Assembly: GCF_002933395.1 (NCBI RefSeq) | Contig: NZ_PKFN01000008.1 | Span: 744,001-808,000 of the forward strand | Length of the DNA: 64,000 nucleotides | Direction of reading: 5' to 3' | Source: Yoonia maritima | GTDB lineage: Bacteria; Pseudomonadota; Alphaproteobacteria; Rhodobacterales; Rhodobacteraceae | Shown: piece by piece, positions 34,601 through 42,572 of the stretch | Position numbering within the stretch: position 1 is the stretch's first letter | How the letters are laid out: the number at the start of each line of letters is the position of its first letter | Notes under the pieces: generated by a model | What the model was told of the DNA's origin: nothing | The model's database searches: none | Seen by the model: only the letters and a program-made list of their open reading frames with translations | Program-made: the position numbers and the translations under genes

Positions 34601-35341
34601 GCCGATGTAAATCCCGCAGCGGGTCGTGCCAAAGTAGGTGAAAATCAAACACGTGTCTTTGGGTCTAAACCCGGTGCTTACGGCGCAGGCCTGCAAGCGC
34701 TGATCGACGAACGGATTTGGGCGGATAAATCCGATTTCGCCGATGCTTATCTTGAATGGGGCAGCTACGCCTATGGTGCTGGAGCCGAAGGCCGCAAAGA
34801 CCGCGATGCCTTTGAAACGCGCCTATCGCAAACCGACGCCATCGTTCAAAACCAAGACAACCGCGAACACGATATTTTGGACAGTGACGACTATTACCAA
34901 TTCGAGGGTGGTGCAGCTGCAGCCGTAAGCACATTACAAGGCCAAGACAGGCCCATCTATCATAACGACCATTCACGCCCTGAACGACCAGTCATTCGTA
35001 CACTTGATGACGAAATTGGGCGGGTCGTACGTAGCCGGGTGGTAAACCCAAAATGGATCGATGGGGTCAAACGCCACGGATACAAAGGCGCGTTCGAAAT
35101 CGCGGCGACAGTCGACTACCTATTCGCCTTTGCGGCAACCACAGGCGCGGTACAGAACCATCATTTTGATCTGGTCGAGGAGGCGTTCATCAAAGACGAT
35201 GACACACGTGAATTCATCGCGGACGCGAATGCCCCAGCCCTGCGCGAGATCGCCCAACGATTGCAAGAAGCTATAGACCGCGATTTATGGCAACCAAAAT
35301 CCAACTCTGCGCGCACACGTATTGCCGAATTGATCACATAG
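31640..35341 (+). CDS. cobN: Cobaltochelatase subunit CobN
   Basis: 1233 residues, typical of the large subunit of the aerobic ATP-dependent cobaltochelatase, which inserts cobalt into hydrogenobyrinic acid a,c-diamide together with CobS and CobT. Family blocks include [65 protein letters not shown] (by position, about 513-580), then [33 protein letters not shown] and [30 protein letters not shown]. Residues 487-498 ([12 protein letters not shown]) are encoded by a copy of the 33-bp dispersed element, an apparent short insertion. CobS and CobT are not in the window. Confidence 0.96.
   Translation: [1233 protein letters not shown]
33100..33132 (+). repeat. Dispersed 33-bp element, copy 3, inside cobN
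   Basis: Same element as at 12291, beginning CCTCGCTTTG and ending AATACTCCCGCCGGAGGC, here entirely within the cobN reading frame. As 33 bp is 11 codons, the frame is preserved. It starts at the third base of codon 487. Confidence 0.8.
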
Positions 35342-35378
35342 CCCAAGCCAGATACCATCTTTCAAAAAGGAGCCTGCC

Positions 35379-35987
35379 ATGACCGAAGATACTGACCGCC
35401 ATGCAATGAAGATGGCCAAAAAGAAGGCTGCCCGTGATAAGATCATGGCGACGAAGACCGACCAAAAGGGGCTGGTCATTGTCCATACGGGCAAAGGAAA
35501 GGGTAAGTCTTCGGCCGCATTTGGGATGATCTTTCGCTGTATAGCCCATGATATGAAATGCGCTGTTGTGCAGTTTATCAAGGGTGGCATGTCCACCGGC
35601 GAACGTGATCTTATCCTTGCGAAGTTTACTGATACCTGCGCATTCCACACCATGGGCGAAGGGTTCACTTGGGAAACCCAAGATAAATCCCGCGATACAG
35701 AAATGGCGCAAGCCGCGTGGACCAAAGCCAAAGAGCTGATCCTCGATGAAACCAATCACATGGTCCTGCTTGACGAAATCAACATCGCAATTCGCTATGA
35801 CTATGTGAGCATCGCAGAGGTTGTATCCTTCTTGCGCGATCACAAGCCACCGATGACACATGTCGTTTTGACCGGACGTAACGCGCACGAAGATCTGATC
35901 GAAATTGCAGATCTTGTCACCGAAATGGAGCTGGTCAAACATCCCTTCCGTTCGGGGATCAAAGCGCAAATCGGAGTTGAATTTTAG
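35379..35987 (+). CDS. cobO: Cob(I)yrinic acid a,c-diamide adenosyltransferase
   Basis: 202 residues of the CobA/CobO P-loop family. VIVHTGKGKGKSSAAFGMIFR has the ATP-binding loop; VVQFIKGG, MGEGFTWETQDK and VLLDEINIAIRYDYVSI follow; VVLTGRNAHEDLIEIADLVTEM completes the pattern. It transfers the 5'-deoxyadenosyl group of ATP to the reduced corrinoid. AAAGGAGCC precedes the ATG. It follows cobN by 38 bp, so both are likely under the B12 riboswitch. Confidence 0.95.
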   Translation: MTEDTDRHAMKMAKKKAARDKIMATKTDQKGLVIVHTGKGKGKSSAAFGMIFRCIAHDMKCAVVQFIKGGMSTGERDLILAKFTDTCAFHTMGEGFTWETQDKSRDTEMAQAAWTKAKELILDETNHMVLLDEINIAIRYDYVSIAEVVSFLRDHKPPMTHVVLTGRNAHEDLIEIADLVTEMELVKHPFRSGIKAQIGVEF

Positions 35988-36084
35988 GCTAAGTTCGCTT
36001 TTCGCCACGTAAAAGCGCCAAATTTCGCAGATCACACGCTATCGTGCCTTGCACTATACGGTTCAGTTTCTATGTAACTGAATT

Positions 36085-36753
36085 ATGACAAATGTACTGA
36101 ACCTTCTTCCATCCGGTCTCGTCGCTAGCGGGGTGCAGCGTGCTGTGTATCTGCACCCAACAGACCACACCAAACTGATCAAGGTTCTAAAGCCCAGCAT
36201 AAAAATGCCGCGACGCTATAACTTTAACGGTGTCATGGATCGTTGGTTTCCAAGCACGCGACTGCGCCAAATCCGCAAAGAATACACTGAATACCTGCGG
36301 GTGATGTTAAACCATCCTGAACCAACCTTTCGTGCGCCAATGTCGCATATGTTTGGGTTCGTGAGCACAAATGTCGGTCTGGGCTGCCTGACCGAAAGCG
36401 TAATGATGCCAGACGGCACATTGGGCGAAACGCTTGGGGCAAAGGCGAAGGCAGGCACATTGACGGATCATCATATTGATCTGCTGAACGACACGATATC
36501 GCGACTATTTTCGAATGACATTCGCGCAAGCGACATGAATCCAAACAATTTCGTTTTTGGCCACCGCGACAACGGGAGCGGCCCGGGCCCAGAAGAATGT
36601 GTTCTTGTTGACGGCTTCGGTGACATTCACGCCATTCCGGTCCGGTCGATGGCCAAATGGTCGAACCGACTTGGCCTGATTGACAGCTGTGAACGGCTTG
36701 GCCGAAATACCAAATTGAAGTGGCATAAAGACACGCAACAGTTCTCGCGCTGA
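36085..36753 (+). CDS. YrbL-like protein with protein-kinase-like fold
   Basis: 222 residues resembling YrbL (PhoP network) proteins. GVQRAVYLHPTDHTKLIKVLKP looks like a nucleotide-loop and Lys strand, and KEYTEYLRV an alpha-C-like helix. Then come IRASDMNPNNFVFG, a catalytic-loop-like D-x-x-x-x-N, and VLVDGFGD, a DFG-like segment. This suggests a small kinase fold that may bind ATP (inference from visible motifs). In enterobacteria YrbL is induced by PhoP, but no function is established. It sits between cobO and the Lin0512 pair, 98 bp after cobO, possibly with its own promoter. Confidence 0.75.
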   Translation: MTNVLNLLPSGLVASGVQRAVYLHPTDHTKLIKVLKPSIKMPRRYNFNGVMDRWFPSTRLRQIRKEYTEYLRVMLNHPEPTFRAPMSHMFGFVSTNVGLGCLTESVMMPDGTLGETLGAKAKAGTLTDHHIDLLNDTISRLFSNDIRASDMNPNNFVFGHRDNGSGPGPEECVLVDGFGDIHAIPVRSMAKWSNRLGLIDSCERLGRNTKLKWHKDTQQFSR

Positions 36754-36803
36754 ATGTTTAGTTGGGGTAGGTTGCTCCAACCGCTTCAACAAGGGTCTGT
36801 CGC

Positions 36804-37148
36804 ATGTCTAAACACCGCGTCCTTACTGAATTTGGCATGGGCACCAGCCTGCGCCGCCAAGACTATACGCAAGCCGCGCGTCGCGGGTTACAGGACGCGC
36901 TTTGGCATAACTCTATCAATATGGCAGAGCTGTTTGGCTTCCCAAAAGAAGCAATGCTGATCGACGTACAGATCGCAGTGCAACAGCCGGAACAGGTAGA
37001 CGTTGACGCATTGCTGGATATCTTTCCTTACGGGCAACCCACAATTTTCGTCACCCACGGGGGCTTGGATATTCCACGTCCTGACGGCAACCCAACGGTC
37101 ATCGCAAACGTCGCGATCAACGTTAGTTTCGATATGGTGCCAGCATGA
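36804..37148 (+). CDS. Lin0512-family protein, first of a pair
   Basis: 114 residues. TEFGMGTSLRRQDYTQAARRGLQDALWHNSINMAEL is the family start (residues 8-43), and PEQVDVDALLDIFPYGQPTIFVTHGGLDIPRPDG its C-terminal half. The proteins resemble each other in pairs and probably form oligomers of a small alpha/beta fold. No reaction is known. The stop overlaps the second copy (ATGA), and bluB follows directly, pointing to a part in lower-ligand or corrinoid metabolism (inference). Confidence 0.8.
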   Translation: MSKHRVLTEFGMGTSLRRQDYTQAARRGLQDALWHNSINMAELFGFPKEAMLIDVQIAVQQPEQVDVDALLDIFPYGQPTIFVTHGGLDIPRPDGNPTVIANVAINVSFDMVPA

Positions 37149-37507
37149 ACGATCAGCGCGTCATTATTGAAATGGGCATGGGCAACGATCTGCACGGGAT
37201 GGATTACCAAAAGGCCGCCGCCCGCGCGATCGAAGATGCGATCCGACATTCGACGCTGCCAATTTTTCAAAGCATCGGGTTAGACCACAGCGCAATGCGG
37301 GTACAGGTGACGGTGGGCGTGCAAGACCCAGATAAAATCGACCCAACGGCGCTTGCCCAAAAGCTGCCGCGTGGACGCGCCACGGTTACCGCAGTCAAAG
37401 GGGGGATGAACGTGCCAAATCCAGAAACTGGCGACACCGCAGTTGTGGCCACCGCCGCGATTGAAGCATTCTTGCCATCACAGGCCAGCAATTGGAAACA
37501 AAGCTAG
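37145..37507 (+). CDS. Lin0512-family protein, second of a pair
   Basis: 120 residues, a paralogue of the preceding gene: IIEMGMGNDLHGMDYQKAAARAIEDAIRHSTLPIF aligns with its N-terminus, and KIDPTALAQKLPRGRATVTAVKGGMNVPNPETGD with its C-terminus. The shared marks are E-x-G-M-G, D-Y-x-x-A-A-x-x-x-x-x-D-A-x-x and the late G-G-x-x-x-P. Two copies from one duplication suggest a hetero-oligomer. No gap separates it from bluB: the bluB ATG follows its stop immediately. Confidence 0.8.
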   Translation: MNDQRVIIEMGMGNDLHGMDYQKAAARAIEDAIRHSTLPIFQSIGLDHSAMRVQVTVGVQDPDKIDPTALAQKLPRGRATVTAVKGGMNVPNPETGDTAVVATAAIEAFLPSQASNWKQS

Positions 37508-38131
37508 ATGGAACTGACCCAAGCCCACAGAGACGCGCTTCATGACGTGCTACGTTGGCGGCGTGATGTTCGGCATTTTTTACCAGATGCGATACCTGAC
37601 GATACGCTTGCGCGATTGCGTTCAGCCATGGATATGGCCCCATCCGTGGGAAATGCGCGGCCTTGGCGTGTTTTACACGTGACCACAGCCGCGCTACGTC
37701 GCAAAATTATCGAAAACTTCGAAGCCGCCAATGAAGCTGCCGGTGAAATATACGACGATGAAACACGTGAAACCTATGCACGTCTGAAGCTCGCTGGATT
37801 GCGCGAAGCCCCCGTTCACCTCGCCGTCTTCACAGAAAACCAACCTGCCGAAGGACGCGGTCTTGGGCGTCAAACGATGCCTGAAATGCTGTGCTATTCG
37901 AGCGTCACAGCGATCTATACGCTGTGGTTGGCGGCGCGTGCCGAAAACTTGGGGCTTGGCTGGGTGTCGATCCTTGACCCTGTATCTGTTGCCCAAACCT
38001 TAGGGGTCCCAGATCATTGGCAGCTGACTGGGTACTTATGCTTAGGCAAAGCTGCTTTTGACAATGACACCCCCCTCCTTCACGAAAAGAAATGGCAAGA
38101 AAACACCGCCACACGGTGGGAACAGGTTTAG
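37508..38131 (+). CDS. bluB: 5,6-dimethylbenzimidazole synthase
   Basis: 207 residues of nitroreductase-like fold. RRDVRHFLPDAIPDDTLARLRSAMDMAPSVGNARPWRVLHV carries the FMN contacts and the S-V-G-x-x-x-P-W motif; AREAPVHLAVF, GRQTMPEMLCYSSVTAIYTLWLAARAENLGLGWVSIL and LCLGKAAF are typical. BluB splits reduced FMN with O2 to give DMB, the lower ligand of cobalamin. It follows the Lin0512 pair without gap; a weak hairpin with AT-rich tail lies after the stop. Confidence 0.94.
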   Translation: MELTQAHRDALHDVLRWRRDVRHFLPDAIPDDTLARLRSAMDMAPSVGNARPWRVLHVTTAALRRKIIENFEAANEAAGEIYDDETRETYARLKLAGLREAPVHLAVFTENQPAEGRGLGRQTMPEMLCYSSVTAIYTLWLAARAENLGLGWVSILDPVSVAQTLGVPDHWQLTGYLCLGKAAFDNDTPLLHEKKWQENTATRWEQV

Positions 38132-38207
38132 CGCGACAGAAGCCTAGCCAAGCATGGGGTGCTTCAATAAAACCGTGCTAAACGAACACAGCGAAAGTGA
38201 GAGACAC

Positions 38208-38603
38208 ATGTCAACACGTGGCGCAGGCGGCACAGACGGCGGAACAGGCAGTTTTCTGATCGGTGTGATCATGATAATCGGCGGCGGGTATCTTTTGCTT
38301 GATGGTATTGTCGTCCGGCCCAACTTTGGATTTGGATCACGGGTATTTGGTATCGGCGGCGTACCGATAACATCAGGTATGGTGCTTATCCCCTTCATGT
38401 TTGGGATCGGCATGGTGTTCTACAATTCGAAAAACTGGATCGGCTGGCTGCTCGCAGGCGGCTCAATGGTCGCGCTTGTCTTTGGCGTAATCGCCAACAT
38501 GACGCTCCAACTCGAACGCATGAGCGCCTTTGACCTGATTGTCATCCTTGTGCTGCTAGTCGGCGGTATTGGTTTATTTTTAAGGTCGTTACGGGCGGGC
38601 TGA
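38208..38603 (+). CDS. Small multi-pass membrane protein of unknown function
   Basis: 131 residues with a Gly/Thr-rich cytoplasmic start (MSTRGAGGTDGGTGS), then about four hydrophobic helices: FLIGVIMIIGGGYLLLDGI, ITSGMVLIPFMFGIGMVFY, WIGWLLAGGSMVALVFGVI and FDLIVILVLLVGGIGLFL. No catalytic motif seen. ATG 38208 is preferred over 38154 because AGTGAGAG precedes it. It converges with the next gene at 2 bp. Confidence 0.7.
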   Translation: MSTRGAGGTDGGTGSFLIGVIMIIGGGYLLLDGIVVRPNFGFGSRVFGIGGVPITSGMVLIPFMFGIGMVFYNSKNWIGWLLAGGSMVALVFGVIANMTLQLERMSAFDLIVILVLLVGGIGLFLRSLRAG

Positions 38604-38605
38604 CG

Positions 38606-39598
38606 TTACCGGCGCCCCGGTGGCATACGTTCTTTCCATAGGCCGCGCACCTCTTCAGCTGCCATACGCTTCACTTCGACTTCGGCATTCCGAATTTCTT
38701 CGTATTCCCTTTTCTTGTCGAGATAGGCCAATACAGCAACAGCGCATTGCAGACAGAAAATCCAAATCCACGATAGGATTGCAAGCGCTAGGAGCACCCA
38801 AAGCTGCCATGTCGAGATTGAAGGCATGGCGGTATCAATATCCTTATTGGCGGACTTTAGCGCGTCAATTTGCGCATCGCCAAAGCCAATAATCTCGCCC
38901 ACCAAAGCCAAGAATGGCGCAATACAAAAGCTGGCCACCCCAGCAAGGATAACAACACATAGAACCGACAGAAACCGCGTGCCAGCCCCCATAAACGGTG
39001 TGTGCATGATACCGTTGGCATCCTTGCCAATCGACGCGCCAGTAATCGGCACCAATAACAATGCGCGAACCGCAATCATAATCATGCTGATAGCCAAGAT
39101 GATCGGCCACGCGTATTCACCACTCCCGGAAAATGCTTCTATCATCGCGATTTGAGACTCTTCCTCCGCAAGCTGACTAAGATCGGAAAGCGACAGGGGG
39201 GAGATCAGCAGAAACAATCCGAAACCAGTAGACATCAGAATGATGCCCAGAAGGCTTTCAAACAGGCCGTATCCGAGAGCTGGCAACACCATTTTGCCAT
39301 ATCCGTCTTTCACGATGATGCCACGCGCCTGAAGCCCCAACCGCGCACCGACCATCGTCGGCACGACTGACATCATGGCGGACATTACAGCAAGCATCAC
39401 AAGAAATGCGGCCATTGGAAACAAAAGCACTGTGGTTATGATCAAGAATGCAACTGACGGAAAGAACAGTAGCGAAGTCAAAAACCAGATCACAAACATT
39501 GCTGAAAAAACGGCTAATGCTAAAATCACGAATGGCATCACCAAAGCCATGCGCCAAAGGATTGCAAACGAAAAAGGAATTGAACGCAATATTAGCAA
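38606..39598 (-). CDS. Large multi-pass membrane protein of unknown function
   Basis: 330 residues, with about six to eight membrane helices (for example ILALAVFSAMFVIWFLTSLLFF and VFLSVLCVVILAGVASFCIAPFLALV region) and a charged, probably cytoplasmic tail (YLDKKREYEEIRNAEVEVKRMAAEEVRGLWKERMPPGRR, last about 38 residues). No known domain is recognised. The start appears to be TTG at 39598 with AGGG upstream; ATG at codon 17 is an alternative. It faces the preceding membrane protein tail to tail. Confidence 0.65.
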   Translation of the reverse strand: MLILRSIPFSFAILWRMALVMPFVILALAVFSAMFVIWFLTSLLFFPSVAFLIITTVLLFPMAAFLVMLAVMSAMMSVVPTMVGARLGLQARGIIVKDGYGKMVLPALGYGLFESLLGIILMSTGFGLFLLISPLSLSDLSQLAEEESQIAMIEAFSGSGEYAWPIILAISMIMIAVRALLLVPITGASIGKDANGIMHTPFMGAGTRFLSVLCVVILAGVASFCIAPFLALVGEIIGFGDAQIDALKSANKDIDTAMPSISTWQLWVLLALAILSWIWIFCLQCAVAVLAYLDKKREYEEIRNAEVEVKRMAAEEVRGLWKERMPPGRR

Positions 39599-39748
39599 AA
39601 CGACCCTGACTTGAACATATACCTACGGAACCACACAACAAACCGCCGCCTAGTCTGGCAACCTTATCCCCATGTAAGTCTCAACCGTCAATTGTGCAAA
39701 ATACAAATATCTATGTTGAATTTCACCTGCAACATGACGGCTTCGATA

Positions 39749-41323
39749 TTAATATCCCAACGCGCAGCCGTCTTTGCGCGGGTCGCTTCCGCCTTCAAGA
39801 ACACCATCGTCATGCAGCATGATTGCCTGTGATCCACCGATTGCAGTGTCTGGTGTTTGCACGTTGTGCCCCATGTCGCAAAGCGAAGCCTTCACCGCGT
39901 CTGAATATCCATTTTCCACGTTCAGAACATCCCCATCAGCAAAGCAGCGTGGCGCGTCCATCGCTTCTTGGGGGGACAACCCAAAGTCTGTGACGTTGCT
40001 GACGAACCTTGCGTGTCCGGTTGATTGATACGCACCGCCCATGACGCCAAACGGCATAAATGGCTTTCCAGCTTTTTTCAGCAGCCCCGGAATAATCGTA
40101 TGCATCGGGCGCTTACCGCCGCCAGCCTCGTTTGGGTGACCTTGTTCAAGAGTGAACCCCGCCCCGCGGTTCTGAAACAGTACGCCGTATTTATCCGATG
40201 CAATTCCAGACCCGAAAGAATGGAACACCGAATAGATCAGTGACACACACATGCGGTCCTTATCGACGACGGTAATATAGATCGTGTCTTTGTGCACAGA
40301 TTCCGTCAGCGGGGCCGCGGCAGGCATCGCTTTGACGGGGTCAATCAAGGCAGCCAATTTGGCGGCTGTTTCCGGTGCCATCATATGATCGACCCGCGTC
40401 GTGTATTCTGGGTCAGCGATGAAACGGTTGCGAGCGTCATAGGCAAGCTTGGTCGCTTCGGCCTCGATATGCGCACGTTCGGCGCCCCACGGGTCCATTC
40501 CGGCAATGTCAAAATGCTTTAGGATATTCAGCAGCAGGATTGCCGTTGCGCCCTGCCCGTTCGGGGGATGTTCGCATAGCTCTAGCCCGGCATAACCGCC
40601 CGAGATCGGGTCGGTGTATTCACAGGACGTCGCGGCAAAATCATCCAAGGTATGTGTGCCACCCAATGCATTCAGGCTGGCGACCATGTCCTCCGCGACT
40701 TCGCCCTCGTAAAATCCAGCGCGGCCTTCCATCGCGATTTCGCGCAGTACTTTGGCCTGCCCCGGCGCACGGAACATCTGACCCGTGGTCGGCACCTTAC
40801 CATCCAACAAAAACAGATCGCGTGCATGTCCCGATAGATTTTTTTCACCCAACGCCCAGTCAAATGCCACGCGTGGCGCAACAGGCACGCCAGCTTCGGC
40901 GTAGTGAATGGCAGGGGCCAGCGCGGCCTTAAGGCCCAGTTTACCCCAGTCTTTTGATAATCGACAAAAAGCATCAATCGCACCAGGAATTGTCACAGCA
41001 TCAACGCTGTAGGGCGCAACAACTGGCCCTTTGGCACGCAAAGCGTCTGCATCAATCGCACCGGGCGCACGGCCAGAGCCGTTCAACGCAACAACACGGT
41101 CTTCACCCGGCGGTGTTAACAACACAAAGCAATCACCACCAATACCGGTCATCTGCGGTTCACAGATACCGAGTAATACAGCGCCAGCAATCGCCGCATC
41201 CACTGCGTTGCCACCTGCCTCTAGCATCTGAACGGCGACCTTTGCTGCCAAAGGGTGTGATGTGGCAGCCATTCCGTTGGTTGCATAAACAGCCGATCGG
41301 CCCGGTGTGTGAAAGTCGCGCAT
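39749..41323 (-). CDS. ggt: Gamma-glutamyltransferase family protein
   Basis: 524 residues. [38 protein letters not shown] (start region) and [14 protein letters not shown] are family hallmarks; SGRAPG binds the gamma-glutamyl carboxylate. The autoproteolysis and catalytic Thr lies in [12 protein letters not shown], which differs from the usual T-T-H-x-S-V-V-D but keeps the Thr. The small subunit has NRGAGF and [10 protein letters not shown]. No signal peptide, so it is probably cytoplasmic, as for many alphaproteobacterial members acting on other gamma-glutamyl compounds. Confidence 0.88.
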   Translation of the reverse strand: [524 protein letters not shown]

Positions 41324-41444
41324 GGTGCCCTCTGGATTATTGCTAAACTACGGTACGGAATTGTTGAACAAGTGCAACGGGGCTTGTTGGTTTTCTTGCA
41401 CGTCGTTAGACCTTTGTAAGTTAAGATAAACAGGATCACATAAG

Positions 41445-41897
41445 ATGCGCGCAGACTATGCCACACTTGCAAAAACAATTGCTTCGCTAACCGAGGGCGA
41501 AACAGACACCGTGGCGCTGATGGCGACTGTGGCCTGCGAAATACATCACAGCGATGATCGGTTTGACTGGACTGGATTTTACCGGGTTACGGCACCGGAA
41601 CTGTTAAAAATCGGCCCTTACCAAGGCGGGCACGGCTGTTTGACAATCCCATTTTCGCGCGGCGTTTGTGGTGCCGCTGCGCGCACAGGCGAAGTACAGC
41701 TTGTCCCCGACGTCGAGGCGTTTGAAGGACACATTGCCTGTGCAAGCAGTACGCGTTCTGAACTGGTTTTACCTGTTTTTGATCGCGATGGCACAGTAAT
41801 CGCTGTGTTCGATATCGACAGCAACCAAACCGATGCATTTGATCAAAACGACGCAAATATGCTGACAGAAATACTGGCCCAAGTCTTTGCGATTTAA
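41445..41897 (+). CDS. msrC: Free methionine-(R)-sulfoxide reductase (GAF domain)
   Basis: 150 residues forming one GAF domain. WTGFYRV, GPYQGGHGCLTIPFSRGVCGAAA and VPDVEAFEGHIACASSTRSELVLPV show the three Cys of the fRMsr active site. It reduces free methionine-R-sulfoxide using thioredoxin. The neighbouring regulator and homocysteine methyltransferase also concern methionine metabolism, so shared control is possible (inference). Confidence 0.92.
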   Translation: MRADYATLAKTIASLTEGETDTVALMATVACEIHHSDDRFDWTGFYRVTAPELLKIGPYQGGHGCLTIPFSRGVCGAAARTGEVQLVPDVEAFEGHIACASSTRSELVLPVFDRDGTVIAVFDIDSNQTDAFDQNDANMLTEILAQVFAI

Positions 41898-41993
41898 AAC
41901 CTATGGTTGATTAGGTGTTAATTTTAGCCAATATAGTATTGCGCTTAGCAACCTATGCGCTAATTCTAACTTCTTTTTACGCATTAGGACGCC

Positions 41994-42560
41994 ATGGCAC
42001 ATTTAGAAAAACCGGGTCAAACTTTGGGCGCTGACATTCGCGCGTTGCGTAAGACACGCGGGATGACACTGGTCGATCTTGCAGAAAGCCTAAACCGATC
42101 TGTTGGCTGGCTCAGCCAAGTGGAGCGCGACATTTCAGTCCCCGCTATTTCGGACCTTGCCGAGATGGCAGCGGTTTTAGATGTCGCTGTTTCAAGCCTT
42201 CTACAAACCAGTGTGGCGCCTGACGAAGACGGCCTTATCGTACGTGCAAACGCGCGCCGCCCGATAGGAAGCCGCACTCCCGGCCTGACCGAAGGGCTCC
42301 TGTCTCCAGACCTGACTGACAGCTTTGAAGTCATCCATTCGAAATTCGAACCGGGGTCTGAAATCACAGCCCCCCTTGTGCGCGAAACACAAGAAATTGG
42401 CTATATCGTTACTGGCACATTTGAAATTTGGATTAACAATAAGCATTTCCACCTCAAAACAGGCGACAGCTTTCGATTGCGTGGTGAATCTTTTCGCTGG
42501 GCGAATACAGGAAGTAAGCCTTGCGAGATCATCTGGGTTATTTCTCCTCCCATCTATTAG
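41994..42560 (+). CDS. XRE-family regulator with C-terminal cupin domain
   Basis: 188 residues. The HTH (LGADIRALRKTRGMTLVDLAESLNRSVGWLSQVERDISVPAISDLAEMAAVLDV, residues 11-64) is followed by a linker and a cupin barrel (VIHSKFEPGSEITAPLVRETQEIGYIVTGTFEIWINNKHFHLKTGDSFRLRG, about 106-160). Such regulators usually sense small amines, amino acids or polyamines through the cupin. It is 12 bp ahead of the homocysteine methyltransferase, and the dimethylglycine dehydrogenase-like gene follows; it may control both. Confidence 0.88.
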   Translation: MAHLEKPGQTLGADIRALRKTRGMTLVDLAESLNRSVGWLSQVERDISVPAISDLAEMAAVLDVAVSSLLQTSVAPDEDGLIVRANARRPIGSRTPGLTEGLLSPDLTDSFEVIHSKFEPGSEITAPLVRETQEIGYIVTGTFEIWINNKHFHLKTGDSFRLRGESFRWANTGSKPCEIIWVISPPIY

Positions 42561-42572
42561 GTAAACCGTAAA

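Noticed and set aside
38150..38170. Small hairpin after bluB as a terminator
   Set aside because: Only five pairs with no real U-run; too weak to list as a feature.
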